From Candidatus Methanomethylophilaceae archaeon (lineage in GTDB: Archaea; Thermoplasmatota; Thermoplasmata; Methanomassiliicoccales; Methanomethylophilaceae): DNA of 64,000 bases. The DNA is taken from NCBI GenBank assembly GCA_944322255.1, contig CALUOK010000007.1, positions 1 through 64,000 on the forward strand. The letters run 5' to 3'. The position numbers and the translations under genes are program-made. Of the stretch, positions 50,762 to 59,520 are shown piece by piece (position 1 is the stretch's first letter; every line of letters starts with the position of its first letter). A model generated the notes under the pieces. It was not told the DNA's origin, made no database searches, and saw only the letters and a list, made by a program, of their open reading frames with translations.

Positions 50762-51319
50762 TCACTGCACCTCCTTGTATCCTCTCTTGAGACCGGAGAG
50801 GTTCTTGACTATGACCTTGTCCGAGAGCTTGCCTGTGAACTTGGTGGTGATCTGGTCCTCGAGCTTGTCGTACGGGACGATCTCCACGCACTTGATGAGC
50901 GCTCCCAGCATGACGGTGTTGACCATGGGCTTGCCGATCTCCTCGATGGCGATCTTGTTGGCATCGAGGGTGTGGCACTGGGCCTCCGTGCCCAGGGCGT
51001 CCTGGAGCTCCTGCGGCGAACCGGTGTAGTTGGCCAGGATGATGGAGTCTTTCTTGATGCCCCTGGTGACGTCGACTTTTCCGACCAGCGTGCCGTCCAT
51101 GATGATGACCACGTCGGGCTCGTAGACCTGGCTGTGGACCCTGACAGGTGTGTCGGCGATCCTCGTGAAACCCCTGATGGGCGCTCCCATCCTCTCGGGT
51201 CCGAACTCGGGGAAGGCCTTGACGTACATTCCCGTGGCGATGGCGGTCTCGGCCAGGATCTCGTTCGCTGTGACGAGACCCTGTCCGCCCCTACCGTGCC
51301 AACATATCTCCATGTGCAT
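50762..51319 (-). CDS. porG: Pyruvate:ferredoxin oxidoreductase, gamma subunit
   Basis: 185 residues from ATG 51319 (ATG 51313 equally possible). WHGRGGQGLVTANEIL is the gamma-family signature. First gene of the operon. A TATA-like GTTTAAATG on the minus strand at about 51351-51359 fits a very short leader. Confidence 0.93.
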   Translation of the reverse strand: MHMEICWHGRGGQGLVTANEILAETAIATGMYVKAFPEFGPERMGAPIRGFTRIADTPVRVHSQVYEPDVVIIMDGTLVGKVDVTRGIKKDSIILANYTGSPQELQDALGTEAQCHTLDANKIAIEEIGKPMVNTVMLGALIKCVEIVPYDKLEDQITTKFTGKLSDKVIVKNLSGLKRGYKEVQ

Positions 51320-51611
51320 TAGTACCACTAAGGTTCCGTATGGCGACAATCATTTAAACTCTTTGTAGGTTCCGAAGATTCGGCTCCTGATTTTGGAATT
51401 ACGGGCCGTTTCATAGATGGAATTCGTAGCCAGACTGCGTATTTCGAAATTCAAAGGATGGAAATCGTAATGGGATGCGCCCTCCCGGGGGACCTAATGG
51501 CGTTATCTATTACGGACGCGGGACCAAAGAATAAAATTATCTAACATATACAGAGCAACAGAGAGGCCGCAGGCCGTAATCCAAAACCGGTTCAAGTTCA
51601 CAGGGATTGTC
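51320..51611. promoter_or_regulatory. Divergent promoter region of porGDAB and ppsA
   Basis: 292 bp between two divergent pyruvate-node operons. The por side has GTTTAAATG near 51351-51359; the ppsA side has AATAAAATTAT at 51530-51540, which would give ppsA a leader of roughly 45 nt. The middle is AT-rich and holds no gene; it is a natural place for a shared regulator. Confidence 0.55.
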
Positions 51612-53939
51612 ATGGATAAGAAAATCGTGGATGTTAACGAACTGCACGTGGAAGACATACCTATCGTCGGGGGGAAGGGAGCGAACCTCGGCGAACTCAC
51701 CAACGCCGGGTTCCCGGTACCCGAGGCGTTCGTCCTCACCACCGCCGCCTACGACTACTTCATCCAGAGCAGCAACCTGATGGAGAAGGTCGCCCAGGAG
51801 CTCGCCGGCATCGACAGGAACTCGGACGACAGCCTCGCGGCGGCCTCCGACAAGATCAGGGCCATGTTCGAGGAGTGCGACATCCCCCAGGACCTGAAGA
51901 AGGACATCGTCTCCAAGTACAGGATCCTGATTCCCAAGGGCAAGGTCGGGTTCGTCGCCGTCAGGTCCAGCGCCACCGCCGAGGACCTCCCCGACGCCAG
52001 TTTCGCCGGGCAGCAGGAGACCTACCTCAACGTCCGCGACGAGGAGGACCTCTTCGACAAGATCAGGAAATGCTGGTCCTCGCTGTTCACCGCCAGGGCC
52101 ATCGCCTACCGCGAGAAGCAGGGGTTCGCCCACGAGGACGTCAAGCTCGCCGTCGTCGTGCAGAGGATGGTCAACTCCGAGTTCTCCGGGATCATGTTCA
52201 CCGTGGACCCCAACAGCGGGGCCAAGCAGATCGTCATCGAGGCCGGCTACGGTCTCGGAGAGGCCATCGTGGGAGGAGAGGTCACCCCCGACACCTACGT
52301 GGTCGACAAGCAGAAGATGGAGATCCTGAAGAAGAGGATCTCCACGCAGACGTGGAAGTACATCCGCGGCGAGAAGGGCGGTGTCGTCAAGCAGGACATG
52401 CCCAAGGACATGGTCAAGGCCCAGAAGATCCCCGACTCCCGCATCCAGGAAATCGCCGAGATCGGAAGGCAGATCGAGATCCACTACGAGAAGCCCATGG
52501 ACATGGAGTGGTGCGTCGAGGACGACAAGGCCTACATCGTGCAGGCCAGGCCCATCACCGCCACCGGCAACTCCGCGACCAACGAGTCCGTCGGAACCGC
52601 CGCCCACAGCGAGGACATCGTGGCCTCCGGTCTGGGAGCCAGCCCCGGCCTCGCCACCGGCAAGGTCGTAATCTACGACACCTCCATGAGCCTCGACACG
52701 GTCAAGGAGGGCGACATCCTGGTCACCCAGATGACCATGCCCGACATGGTCCCCGCCATGAGCAGGGCCGCAGCCATCGTCACCGACGAGGGAGGCATGA
52801 CCTGCCACGCCGCCATCATCTCCAGGGAGCTCGGAACCCCCTGCGTGGTCGGAACCGGCAACGCCACCGAGATCCTGAAGGACGGCATGGACGTCACCGT
52901 CGACGGTACCACCGGAACGGTCTACAAGGGCATCCTGAAGAAGGCCGCCAACGAGGAGGCCGGCGCCCAGGCGTCCGCCACCATGGTCGCCGCCGAGTAC
53001 GTGCCCATCACCGGCACCAAGGTCATGGTCAACATGTCCATGCCCGCCAAGGCCGAGGAGATCGCCAAGCTCCAGTGCGACGGTGTCGGACTGATGCGCA
53101 GCGAGTTCCTGTTCACCAACTACATCGGTGAGCACCCCTGCGCCGTCATCGAGGAGGGCAGGTCCGAGGAGCTCATCGACAAGCTGGCCGAGGGCATCGC
53201 CAAGGTCTGCAGGGCGTTCTACCCCAGGCCGATCACCCTCAGGACCTCCGACTTCAAGACCAACGAGTACCGCGACATGAAGGGTGGCGCCGACTACGAG
53301 CCCAACGAGGACAACCCCATGATCGGATGGAGGGGATGCTCCAGGTACGTCTCCGACAGCTACCGCGAGGCGTTCATGTGCGAGCTGAAGGCCATCAAGA
53401 AGGTCAGGGACGAGATGGGCCTCAAGAACCTCAACATGATGCTCCCGTTCGTCAGGACCATCGAGGAGGTCGAGGACATCACCGACATGATGAGATCCGT
53501 CGGACTCAGGCGCGGCAAGGACTTCAAGCTGTACTTCATGGCCGAGATCCCCGTGAACATCTTCATGGCGGACAAGTTCTGCGAGTACTGCGACTGGTTC
53601 TCCATCGGGTCCAACGACCTGACCCAGCTGGTCATGGGAAGCGACAGGGACTCCGACATCCTCGGACACATGGGATACTTCGACGAGAGGAACGAGGGTG
53701 TCAAGAGGGCCATCGCCCAGCTCATCAAGGTCGCCCACGAGCACGGCAAGCACGTGAGCATCTGCGGACAGGGACCCTCCGTCTATCCCGAGTTCACCGA
53801 GTTCCTGGTGGAGCAGGGTATCGACTGCATCTCCCTGAACCCCGACACCTTCGCCAAGACCAAGAGGATCATCGCCTCCGCCGAGCAAAGGGTCATCCTC
53901 AAGGACCTCAGGACGCTCAGGCAGAAGTTCCTCGAGTGA
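51612..53939 (+). CDS. ppsA: Phosphoenolpyruvate synthase
   Basis: 775 residues. ATP-grasp domain (VGGKGANLGEL, VRSSATAEDLPDASFAGQQ), phosphohistidine domain GGMTCHAAIISRELG near 395-410, and PEP-binding barrel (GSNDLTQLVMG, CGQGPS). Makes PEP from pyruvate and ATP with release of AMP and phosphate, following on from Por in gluconeogenesis. Architecture and length fit PpsA rather than PPDK. Confidence 0.94.
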   Translation: MDKKIVDVNELHVEDIPIVGGKGANLGELTNAGFPVPEAFVLTTAAYDYFIQSSNLMEKVAQELAGIDRNSDDSLAAASDKIRAMFEECDIPQDLKKDIVSKYRILIPKGKVGFVAVRSSATAEDLPDASFAGQQETYLNVRDEEDLFDKIRKCWSSLFTARAIAYREKQGFAHEDVKLAVVVQRMVNSEFSGIMFTVDPNSGAKQIVIEAGYGLGEAIVGGEVTPDTYVVDKQKMEILKKRISTQTWKYIRGEKGGVVKQDMPKDMVKAQKIPDSRIQEIAEIGRQIEIHYEKPMDMEWCVEDDKAYIVQARPITATGNSATNESVGTAAHSEDIVASGLGASPGLATGKVVIYDTSMSLDTVKEGDILVTQMTMPDMVPAMSRAAAIVTDEGGMTCHAAIISRELGTPCVVGTGNATEILKDGMDVTVDGTTGTVYKGILKKAANEEAGAQASATMVAAEYVPITGTKVMVNMSMPAKAEEIAKLQCDGVGLMRSEFLFTNYIGEHPCAVIEEGRSEELIDKLAEGIAKVCRAFYPRPITLRTSDFKTNEYRDMKGGADYEPNEDNPMIGWRGCSRYVSDSYREAFMCELKAIKKVRDEMGLKNLNMMLPFVRTIEEVEDITDMMRSVGLRRGKDFKLYFMAEIPVNIFMADKFCEYCDWFSIGSNDLTQLVMGSDRDSDILGHMGYFDERNEGVKRAIAQLIKVAHEHGKHVSICGQGPSVYPEFTEFLVEQGIDCISLNPDTFAKTKRIIASAEQRVILKDLRTLRQKFLE

Positions 53940-53958
53940 TCGATTCAAATCTCACACC

Positions 53959-54000
53959 GGGCCCCTCCGGGGGTCCGGGACCCAAACCCGTTCGGTTTTC
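53959..54000 (+). terminator. Hairpin terminator after ppsA
   Basis: GGGCCCC (53959-53965) pairs with GGGGTCC (53970-53976) with one G-U pair; a T-rich stretch (CGGTTTTCATTTC) follows. Confidence 0.6.
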
Positions 54001-54074
54001 ATTTCTGTCCGTCATCAATGCCGTGCGGACGCTGTACGACCGGATTCCGAGAGCTTGAAGAAGAAGGGTAAGGT

Positions 54075-54101
54075 GGCCGGGCGGATTCCGCCGCCCAGGC
54101 C
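54075..54101 (-). terminator. Hairpin terminator after sstT
   Basis: GGGCGG (54079-54084) pairs with CCGCCC (54091-54096), extended by GGCC/GGCC. Read on the minus strand it is followed by CTTACCCTTCTTCTT. It lies just past the sstT stop. Confidence 0.6.
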
Positions 54102-54110
54102 GGTTTCTGT

Positions 54111-55349
54111 TCAGAAGTTGAAGTGCGGGACTTCGCCTTTCTTCCTGCACTCGACGACCTCGGACACGGATGTGTAGAAGACGTCGGCGGAGGAGTTCAG
54201 TGCGGTCTCGACGGAATCCTGGATGACTCCGATCACGAACCCGATACCGATCATCATGTCGGCGGCCTCCGGAGGGAGACCGAGCAGCGAACAGGCCATC
54301 GGGATCAGCAGGAGGGATCCTCCGCTGACTCCGGATGCTCCGCAGGCCGCTATGGTGGATATGATGCACAGCAGGATCGCCGCTGCGATCGGGATGTCCA
54401 CGCCGAGCGTGAACGCCGCGCACAGTGACATGATCGTGATCGTGACAGCCGCTCCGTTCATGTTGATGGTCGCACCCAGCGGAATCGACACCGAGTAGAA
54501 CTCCTTGTCAAGACCCAGCTTGTCGCAGAGGTTCATGTTGACGGGGATGTTCGCGGCGGAGCTCCTGGTGAGGAACGCCATGATACCGCTCTCACGAAGA
54601 CACTTGTACAGGAGAGGGTAGGGGTTCTTGCGCATGAGCACCCCGCCGATGAGCGGGTTCGTGATGAACATCACGATGGCCATGCAGACGACCAGGATGA
54701 GGATGAGCGCGCCGTAGTCGACGAACACATCCATCCCGTAATCGGAGACGATGCCGTACACAATTCCGAGCACTCCGATGGGAGCGAACTCGATGATGAT
54801 CCTGACGAGCTTGGTGACCAGGTCGGCTATGCCGTGGGCGACGTCCTTGACCTGCTGGAGGTCTGTGGCCCTGAGGACCACGCCGATGAAGGCGGACCAG
54901 AACAGGATGCACAGGTAGTTGCCGTCGATCAGAGCCGACAGGGGGTTCCCGATCATTCCCGTGATGAGGTTGATCAGGAATGTCCCGACCGAGGTGGTGG
55001 ACTCCACGGCCTCGACGTCGTCGGGCATTGTGACCGACACGGGGAAGGCGTAGAACATCACCACGGACAGGACCGAGGCGACGATCGTGCTTCCGATGTA
55101 GAGGATAAGAACCGTCTTGAAACGGGAGCCCAGACCGCTGCCGGACCCTGCTATGGATCCGATGATCAGGAAGAACACCAGGAACGGTGCGATGCATTTC
55201 AGTCCGTTCACGAAGAGCGTACCGAGAAGAGAGATTCCATCAAGACCGGGAATCACCAAGGCCAGAACGATACCGATCAGGAGACCAGCCACTATACGGA
55301 TGATCAGACTGATGGACGTCCATTTGTCCCAGAGTTCCCTTAGCTTCAT
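54111..55349 (-). CDS. sstT: Serine/threonine:sodium symporter SstT (DAACS family)
   Basis: 412 residues, eight membrane helices and two re-entrant loops. TRSSAANIPVNM (HP1 serine-rich tip), SIPLGATINMNGAA (the family NMDGT-like motif) and GASGVSGGSLLLIP fit SstT. Imports Ser/Thr with Na+. TATA-like ATTATATAG on the minus strand at about 55374-55382 gives a leaderless transcript. Confidence 0.88.
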   Translation of the reverse strand: MKLRELWDKWTSISLIIRIVAGLLIGIVLALVIPGLDGISLLGTLFVNGLKCIAPFLVFFLIIGSIAGSGSGLGSRFKTVLILYIGSTIVASVLSVVMFYAFPVSVTMPDDVEAVESTTSVGTFLINLITGMIGNPLSALIDGNYLCILFWSAFIGVVLRATDLQQVKDVAHGIADLVTKLVRIIIEFAPIGVLGIVYGIVSDYGMDVFVDYGALILILVVCMAIVMFITNPLIGGVLMRKNPYPLLYKCLRESGIMAFLTRSSAANIPVNMNLCDKLGLDKEFYSVSIPLGATINMNGAAVTITIMSLCAAFTLGVDIPIAAAILLCIISTIAACGASGVSGGSLLLIPMACSLLGLPPEAADMMIGIGFVIGVIQDSVETALNSSADVFYTSVSEVVECRKKGEVPHFNF

Positions 55350-55498
55350 GTGAGCGATGGCTAGGGAGGTATCACTATATAATGAGTCTGGCTATGTAAA
55401 ATCCGTACTTGTCCTATCACAATCAGGACAGCTCACCGGACCCCGTCCGTCAGCATCTAACAAATACAGGGAAACTATCGCACCCTCTGGTCCGGACC

Positions 55499-56206
55499 AT
55501 GGGCGAATACAAGAAGGCGATGAGGAGGGCGTTCCCGTACACCGTGCCGGTTCTCGCGGGATATCTTTTCATAGGCGCGGCCTTCGGAGTCATGTTCGCC
55601 GACCAGGGATACAACGTCCTGTGGGCGGTCCTCATGAGCGTGGTCGTCTACGCCGGCTCCGGGCAGTACCTCGCGACCAACTTCTTCGTCCCCGGTATCT
55701 CCATCCTGCAGGCGGTGTTCCTGACGCTGATGGTCAACATCAGGCACGTGTTCTACGGGCTGTCCCTGGTGGACAGATACAACCGCTTCGGGAGGAAGCG
55801 CTGGTACCTGATCTTCGGGATGACGGACGAGACCTACTCGCTGATATGCACCACCGGGGTGCCCGACGACGTGGACGAGGAGAAGTTCCTGCTGTCGATC
55901 ACCCTCCTGAACCAGCTGTACTGGATCGTCGGCACGGCCATAGGCTCGCTGACGGCCACAGTGATAGCGTTCGACTCCACCGGGATCGAGTTCGCCATGA
56001 CCGCACTGTTCATCGTGATGTTCATGGAGCTCTGGTACAGGCGCTCCAACCGCCCCGCCGAGCTCGTCGGCATGCTGTCCGCGGTGCTGTGCCTGGCACT
56101 GTTCGGTGCGTCGAACTTCGTCCTGCCGACCATGGTCCTGATGGTGGCGGTAATCCTGCTGGGAAGGAAGAAGCTTGACAGGACGGAGGCCGATGCCGAT
56201 GCTTGA
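55499..56206 (+). CDS. azlC: AzlC, branched-chain amino acid exporter large subunit
   Basis: 235 residues from ATG 55499, about seven membrane helices. LFIGAAFGVMFADQGY and VVYAGSGQYLATNFF, then VNIRHVFYGLSL are AzlC hallmarks. Works with AzlD, whose gene overlaps its end. Confidence 0.93.
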   Translation: MGEYKKAMRRAFPYTVPVLAGYLFIGAAFGVMFADQGYNVLWAVLMSVVVYAGSGQYLATNFFVPGISILQAVFLTLMVNIRHVFYGLSLVDRYNRFGRKRWYLIFGMTDETYSLICTTGVPDDVDEEKFLLSITLLNQLYWIVGTAIGSLTATVIAFDSTGIEFAMTALFIVMFMELWYRRSNRPAELVGMLSAVLCLALFGASNFVLPTMVLMVAVILLGRKKLDRTEADADA

Positions 56207-56531
56207 CGCCGTCTCGTCCCTGATCATCATAGCCGCGGTGGCGATCACCACCTTCGCCACCCGCGCGGCGTCGTTCCTGGTGTTCCCCAAGGACAGGGAG
56301 ATCCCGCCGACCGTGAAGTACATAGGCACGATCCTGCCGCCGGCGGTGATCGGGATGCTGGTGGTGTACTGCCTGAGGAGCACCCAGGTGTTCGCGTACC
56401 CCTACGGCGTCCCCGAGCTGATAGCCTGCCTGACCGTCATAGGGCTCCACGCCTGGAAGAGGAACGTGCTCCTGAGCGTGGGCGCGGGCACCATCCTGTA
56501 CATGGTGCTGGTGCAGATGGTGTTCGTCTGA
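56193..56531 (+). CDS. azlD: AzlD, branched-chain amino acid exporter small subunit
   Basis: 112 residues, four membrane helices, overlapping azlC by 14 nt. AITTFATRAASFLVF and KYIGTILPPAVIGML are AzlD family motifs. Confidence 0.93.
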   Translation: MPMLDAVSSLIIIAAVAITTFATRAASFLVFPKDREIPPTVKYIGTILPPAVIGMLVVYCLRSTQVFAYPYGVPELIACLTVIGLHAWKRNVLLSVGAGTILYMVLVQMVFV

Positions 56532-56559
56532 TGACGGGGGCTGCATGCTGACGGTTTGA

Positions 56560-56610
56560 AGTTGAAAATTATTTCAACTTTTCAGAATGTTGAAATTTTT
56601 TTCCAACTTG
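56560..56610. repeat. Palindromic TTGAAA inverted repeats
   Basis: AGTTGAAA (56560-56567) and TTTCAACT (56572-56579) form a perfect palindrome around ATTA. A second, imperfect copy begins at GTTGAAA 56589-56595 and ends in TTCCAAC. AT-rich block in a GC-rich background, just upstream of a small remnant gene; looks like an operator/promoter left from an acquired gene. Confidence 0.7.
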
Positions 56611-56619
56611 TTCCCATAC

Positions 56620-56772
56620 ATGGAGTACAGGTTCGTCGGAAGACAACGCGAGCTGGAGGATGAGGGATCGGAAGGGAACGTGATCCTGGTCGGAACCGAC
56701 AGGATCCTCGGAAGGGTCCCGCCGGACGACCTGGAATCGTTCCCGATGAGGGGCCAGGAGATACTGGGCTGA
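56620..56772 (+). pseudogene. Remnant of an archaeal AAA ATPase gene
   Basis: 50-residue frame from ATG 56620. It starts RFVGRQRELE, the usual N-terminal motif of archaeal AAA ATPases, but the Walker A loop that should follow is missing. The rest (NVILVGTDRILG) looks like the C-terminal end of such a protein. Most simply an internal deletion joined the two ends. The upstream palindromes may be the old operator. The ATPase origin is inferred from a short match. Confidence 0.45.
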
Positions 56773-56773
56773 A

Positions 56774-57625
56774 TCAGTTCCCCACGTCGGACCTGTCGTT
56801 GTCGATGAGCCTCTGGTTGATGGCCGACGCCTCCTCGCTGGGGAGGAGCATGGTGGTGACCTCCATGAACGGGTGCTTGGAGCCCTCGATGATGCTGACG
56901 TCGTCCAGCCTCCTCAGGCCCCAGCGCTCGGCGGTCTTCTCCAAACCGAACTTGACGTCGAGATCGTTGGGGACCAGCACGATGGCCTTGAACATCTTCA
57001 GGCCCAGCCTCTTTGCGGCCATGATCCTGTGGTGTCCGTCCACCAGGAGGTATCCGTTCCTCCTCTCCACCACGATGAGAGGCTCGTTGAGCCCCCTCTT
57101 GAGCTCGTACTGGCGGCCGATGAGCTCGTCCATGTAGACCTCCTTCTGGGTGGGGATGATCTCGTCCACCGGGATGTCCCTGTTGACGACCTTCATCCTG
57201 ACGCCGTTCTGCTGCTCCAGGAAGTTCTTGACCGACATGACCTTGCCGGGACGGGACTTCTCTATCTGGGACCTGACGATGTCGATGTTGGAGATGATCC
57301 CGACCAGCTTCTTGTCCTCGTCTACGACCGGGAGGTTCCTGAGACCGTACCTGAAGAGGATGCGGGTGGCGTCGTCCACGGACATGGAGGGGATTGCGCA
57401 CAGCGTACCGCGCTTCATGACCGAGCGGATCTTCGCATCCGGCTTGTCGACATGGCGCAGAAGCTCCTTGGCGGTGACGAAACCCAGCAGGTAGCCCTTC
57501 TCTACGATTGGGAACCCGTGGAAGTTGGAGTTGATGATCTCCTGTCTGACCTGCTCTACCGTCATGTCCGGACTCACCGTGTGGACATTGCGGACCATGT
57601 ACTCTCCGACTGTAGCTTCTGGCAT
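56774..57625 (-). CDS. Two CBS domains fused to a ParB/SerK-like domain
   Basis: 283 residues. CBS pair at about 1-60 (VGEYMVRNVHTVSPDMTVEQ) and 65-122. The C-terminal domain (about 145-265) has YLLVDGHHRIMAAKRLG, the motif of ParB-like proteins, including the archaeal free-serine kinase SerK. CBS domains usually sense adenosyl ligands, so this may be a ligand-controlled kinase or nucleotide hydrolase. TATA-like TTTTATTA on the minus strand about 25-30 nt upstream gives a leaderless transcript. Confidence 0.85.
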   Translation of the reverse strand: MPEATVGEYMVRNVHTVSPDMTVEQVRQEIINSNFHGFPIVEKGYLLGFVTAKELLRHVDKPDAKIRSVMKRGTLCAIPSMSVDDATRILFRYGLRNLPVVDEDKKLVGIISNIDIVRSQIEKSRPGKVMSVKNFLEQQNGVRMKVVNRDIPVDEIIPTQKEVYMDELIGRQYELKRGLNEPLIVVERRNGYLLVDGHHRIMAAKRLGLKMFKAIVLVPNDLDVKFGLEKTAERWGLRRLDDVSIIEGSKHPFMEVTTMLLPSEEASAINQRLIDNDRSDVGN

Positions 57626-57658
57626 CTGAGACCCGAATCGGTCCCGGATAATAAAACG

Positions 57659-58201
57659 TCATTGCTCAGACGCTCTGAACCGCCACAACCTGGCGCGGTC
57701 CTCCTCGGACGCGTATCCTATGCCCACGCGTGGATGGACGGTGAACCCCGGACGGCACCCGTCGTCCTCCAGCCACATGAACCCCTCAGGGGACATTGGC
57801 GACCCGTACATAGACAGCTCCAGACCCAGCTCCCTCCCGGCCCTGCCCGGTCCGTCGAACCCCTCCAGGCCCCTGACCAGCACCCCCTCGGGATGCCCCT
57901 CCGGACCGGTGACGATCGTCAGGAGATTGTACATGTGGCACCTGTGGACGTAGGCCAGGCCTCCTGCGCGGTACATCACCCTGGCCCTTCCTGTGGGGCA
58001 GCGGTGGGCGTGGCAGGCGGTGTCCTCCTCGCCGAGGTACGCCTCCGTCTCGGTGATGCGGTACCTGCGGACGACGCCGTCGGCTGACCTCCTGCACAGC
58101 ATCTTGCCGAGCATGTCGGAGGCGAGCACCAGGGCGTCCGACGAGTAGTACTCCGCACCGAGCACGTTGCCCTGCGGCTGGGATGCACGAACCTGGCCCA
58201 T
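57659..58201 (-). CDS. 3-methyladenine DNA glycosylase (AAG/Mpg type)
   Basis: 180 residues from ATG 58201; this start is 20-30 nt downstream of a TATA-like CATATACTCC, whereas a longer in-frame extension to 58282 would include the promoter. ITETEAYLGEEDTACHA contains the catalytic Glu, and RAGGLAYVHRCHMYNLL the DNA-intercalating Tyr/His region. Removes alkylated purines. Divergent from mrp. Confidence 0.9.
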   Translation of the reverse strand: MGQVRASQPQGNVLGAEYYSSDALVLASDMLGKMLCRRSADGVVRRYRITETEAYLGEEDTACHAHRCPTGRARVMYRAGGLAYVHRCHMYNLLTIVTGPEGHPEGVLVRGLEGFDGPGRAGRELGLELSMYGSPMSPEGFMWLEDDGCRPGFTVHPRVGIGYASEEDRARLWRFRASEQ

Positions 58202-58298
58202 ACGGTCGAATCCGATACGGAGTATATGCAGGGAACGTCCCCGACCGCCAGGCAACAGTTTAAGGCATATCGCAACATTCACGGCGTGAAGGAATAAT

Positions 58299-59123
58299 AT
58301 GGCAGGACCACTTCTTACAGAGGAATCGATTCAGGAGGAGACCAAACTCCAGGACACCCTCAGCCAGATCAAGCACATCATCATCGTGATGAGCGGGAAG
58401 GGAGGAGTCGGGAAGAGCACCGTGTCCTCCAACCTGGCGGCCACGCTCTCCATGCAGGGGTACATGACCGGCATCATGGATGTGGACATCACCGGACCCA
58501 ACATCCCCAAGATGTTCGGGGTCGAGGACGAGAAGCTCCACGTCGTGGACGAGAAGCTCATCCCCGTGACCATCCCCCCGTCCATGAAGCTCATGTCCAT
58601 GGCGTTCCTGCTCCCCGACAAGGACTCCCCCGTGATGTGGCGCGGTCCCGTTAAGATGGGAGCCATCAAACAGTTCATCGAGGACGTCAACTGGGGCTAC
58701 CTCGACTACCTCATCGTCGACATGCCCCCGGGAACCGGCGACGAGGCCCTGTCCATCGTCCAGCTGATGCCCAAGGCCGACGGAATGATCATCGTCACCA
58801 CCCCCCAGGACGTCGCACTCCTCGACAGCAGGAAGTCCCTGAGGTTCGGAGCCGAGACCCGCATCCCCATCATCGGCATCATCGAGAACATGAGCGGGTT
58901 CGTCTGCCCCCACTGCGGAGAGGTCACCAACATCTTCAAGTCCGGAGGAGGCGAGGCCGCCGCGAAGGAGCTCAACGTCCAGTTCCTCGGGAAGGTCCCG
59001 ATCGAGCCCGGAGTCGTCGACGCCGGGGACAGCGGGATGCCCGTCGTCCTGAAGTACCCCGAGTCCGCGTCCGCGAAGGCGTTCGGAGCCATCGTGGACA
59101 AGGTCGTCAAGACAGTGAACTGA
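58299..59123 (+). CDS. Mrp/NBP35-type Fe-S cluster carrier ATPase
   Basis: 274 residues. Deviant Walker A SGKGGVGKST, GPNIPKMFG, DMPPGTGDEAL, and CPHCGE with the CxxC that holds the bridging Fe-S cluster. Inserts or carries Fe-S clusters in the cytosol. The NifX-like gene follows after 1 nt. TATA-like GTTTAAGGCATAT about 35 nt upstream. Confidence 0.94.
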   Translation: MAGPLLTEESIQEETKLQDTLSQIKHIIIVMSGKGGVGKSTVSSNLAATLSMQGYMTGIMDVDITGPNIPKMFGVEDEKLHVVDEKLIPVTIPPSMKLMSMAFLLPDKDSPVMWRGPVKMGAIKQFIEDVNWGYLDYLIVDMPPGTGDEALSIVQLMPKADGMIIVTTPQDVALLDSRKSLRFGAETRIPIIGIIENMSGFVCPHCGEVTNIFKSGGGEAAAKELNVQFLGKVPIEPGVVDAGDSGMPVVLKYPESASAKAFGAIVDKVVKTVN

Positions 59124-59124
59124 G

Positions 59125-59481
59125 ATGAGGATAATCGTCATCTCCGAGGGGGAGTCCCTGGACTCCTACGTGGCCGACGACTTCGGCCACGCCCCCTACT
59201 TCCTGCTCGTCGACTCGGACACCCTCGACTACCACGTCATCGTGAACGAGTACGCCGACTCCCCGGAGGGAGCCGGGTTCGCGGTGGCCAAGGCCATCGT
59301 GGGCCTCGGGAACGTGGACGCCGTCATAACCGGCGGGATTGGCATGCACGGCATCAAGATCCTCCAGGACGGGGGCATCGACGTGTCCTACGACGAGGAG
59401 GGCACGGTGGAGCAGTGCGTCACCGACTACGTGAGACGCGTCCAGAGAAGGAAGAGCTTCGAGAACAGACCCGAGCAGTGA
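59125..59481 (+). CDS. NifX/NifB-CTD-like dinitrogenase cofactor family protein
   Basis: 118 residues, one RNase H-like NifX/NafY domain: start RIIVISEGESLDSYVADDFGHA and middle VDAVITGGIGMHGIKIL. Members bind Fe-S or FeMo cofactor precursors. Here it probably helps Mrp deliver clusters; no nif genes are nearby. Confidence 0.88.
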   Translation: MRIIVISEGESLDSYVADDFGHAPYFLLVDSDTLDYHVIVNEYADSPEGAGFAVAKAIVGLGNVDAVITGGIGMHGIKILQDGGIDVSYDEEGTVEQCVTDYVRRVQRRKSFENRPEQ

Positions 59482-59484
59482 AAC

Positions 59485-59516
59485 GCGGGCCTCGGCCCGC
59501 TTTATTTTTTGTTTTT
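59485..59516. terminator. Hairpin plus T-run between mrp operon and queE
   Basis: GCGGGCC (59485-59491) pairs with GGCCCGC (59494-59500), followed by TTTATTTTTTGTTTTT. The best terminator in the window. Confidence 0.75.
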
Positions 59517-59520
59517 CCGG

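Noticed and set aside
51612-53939. Pyruvate phosphate dikinase (PPDK)
   Set aside because: Length (775) and the VGGKGANLGEL start with the ATP-grasp layout fit PEP synthase; PPDK is about 870-900 residues with a different N-terminus.
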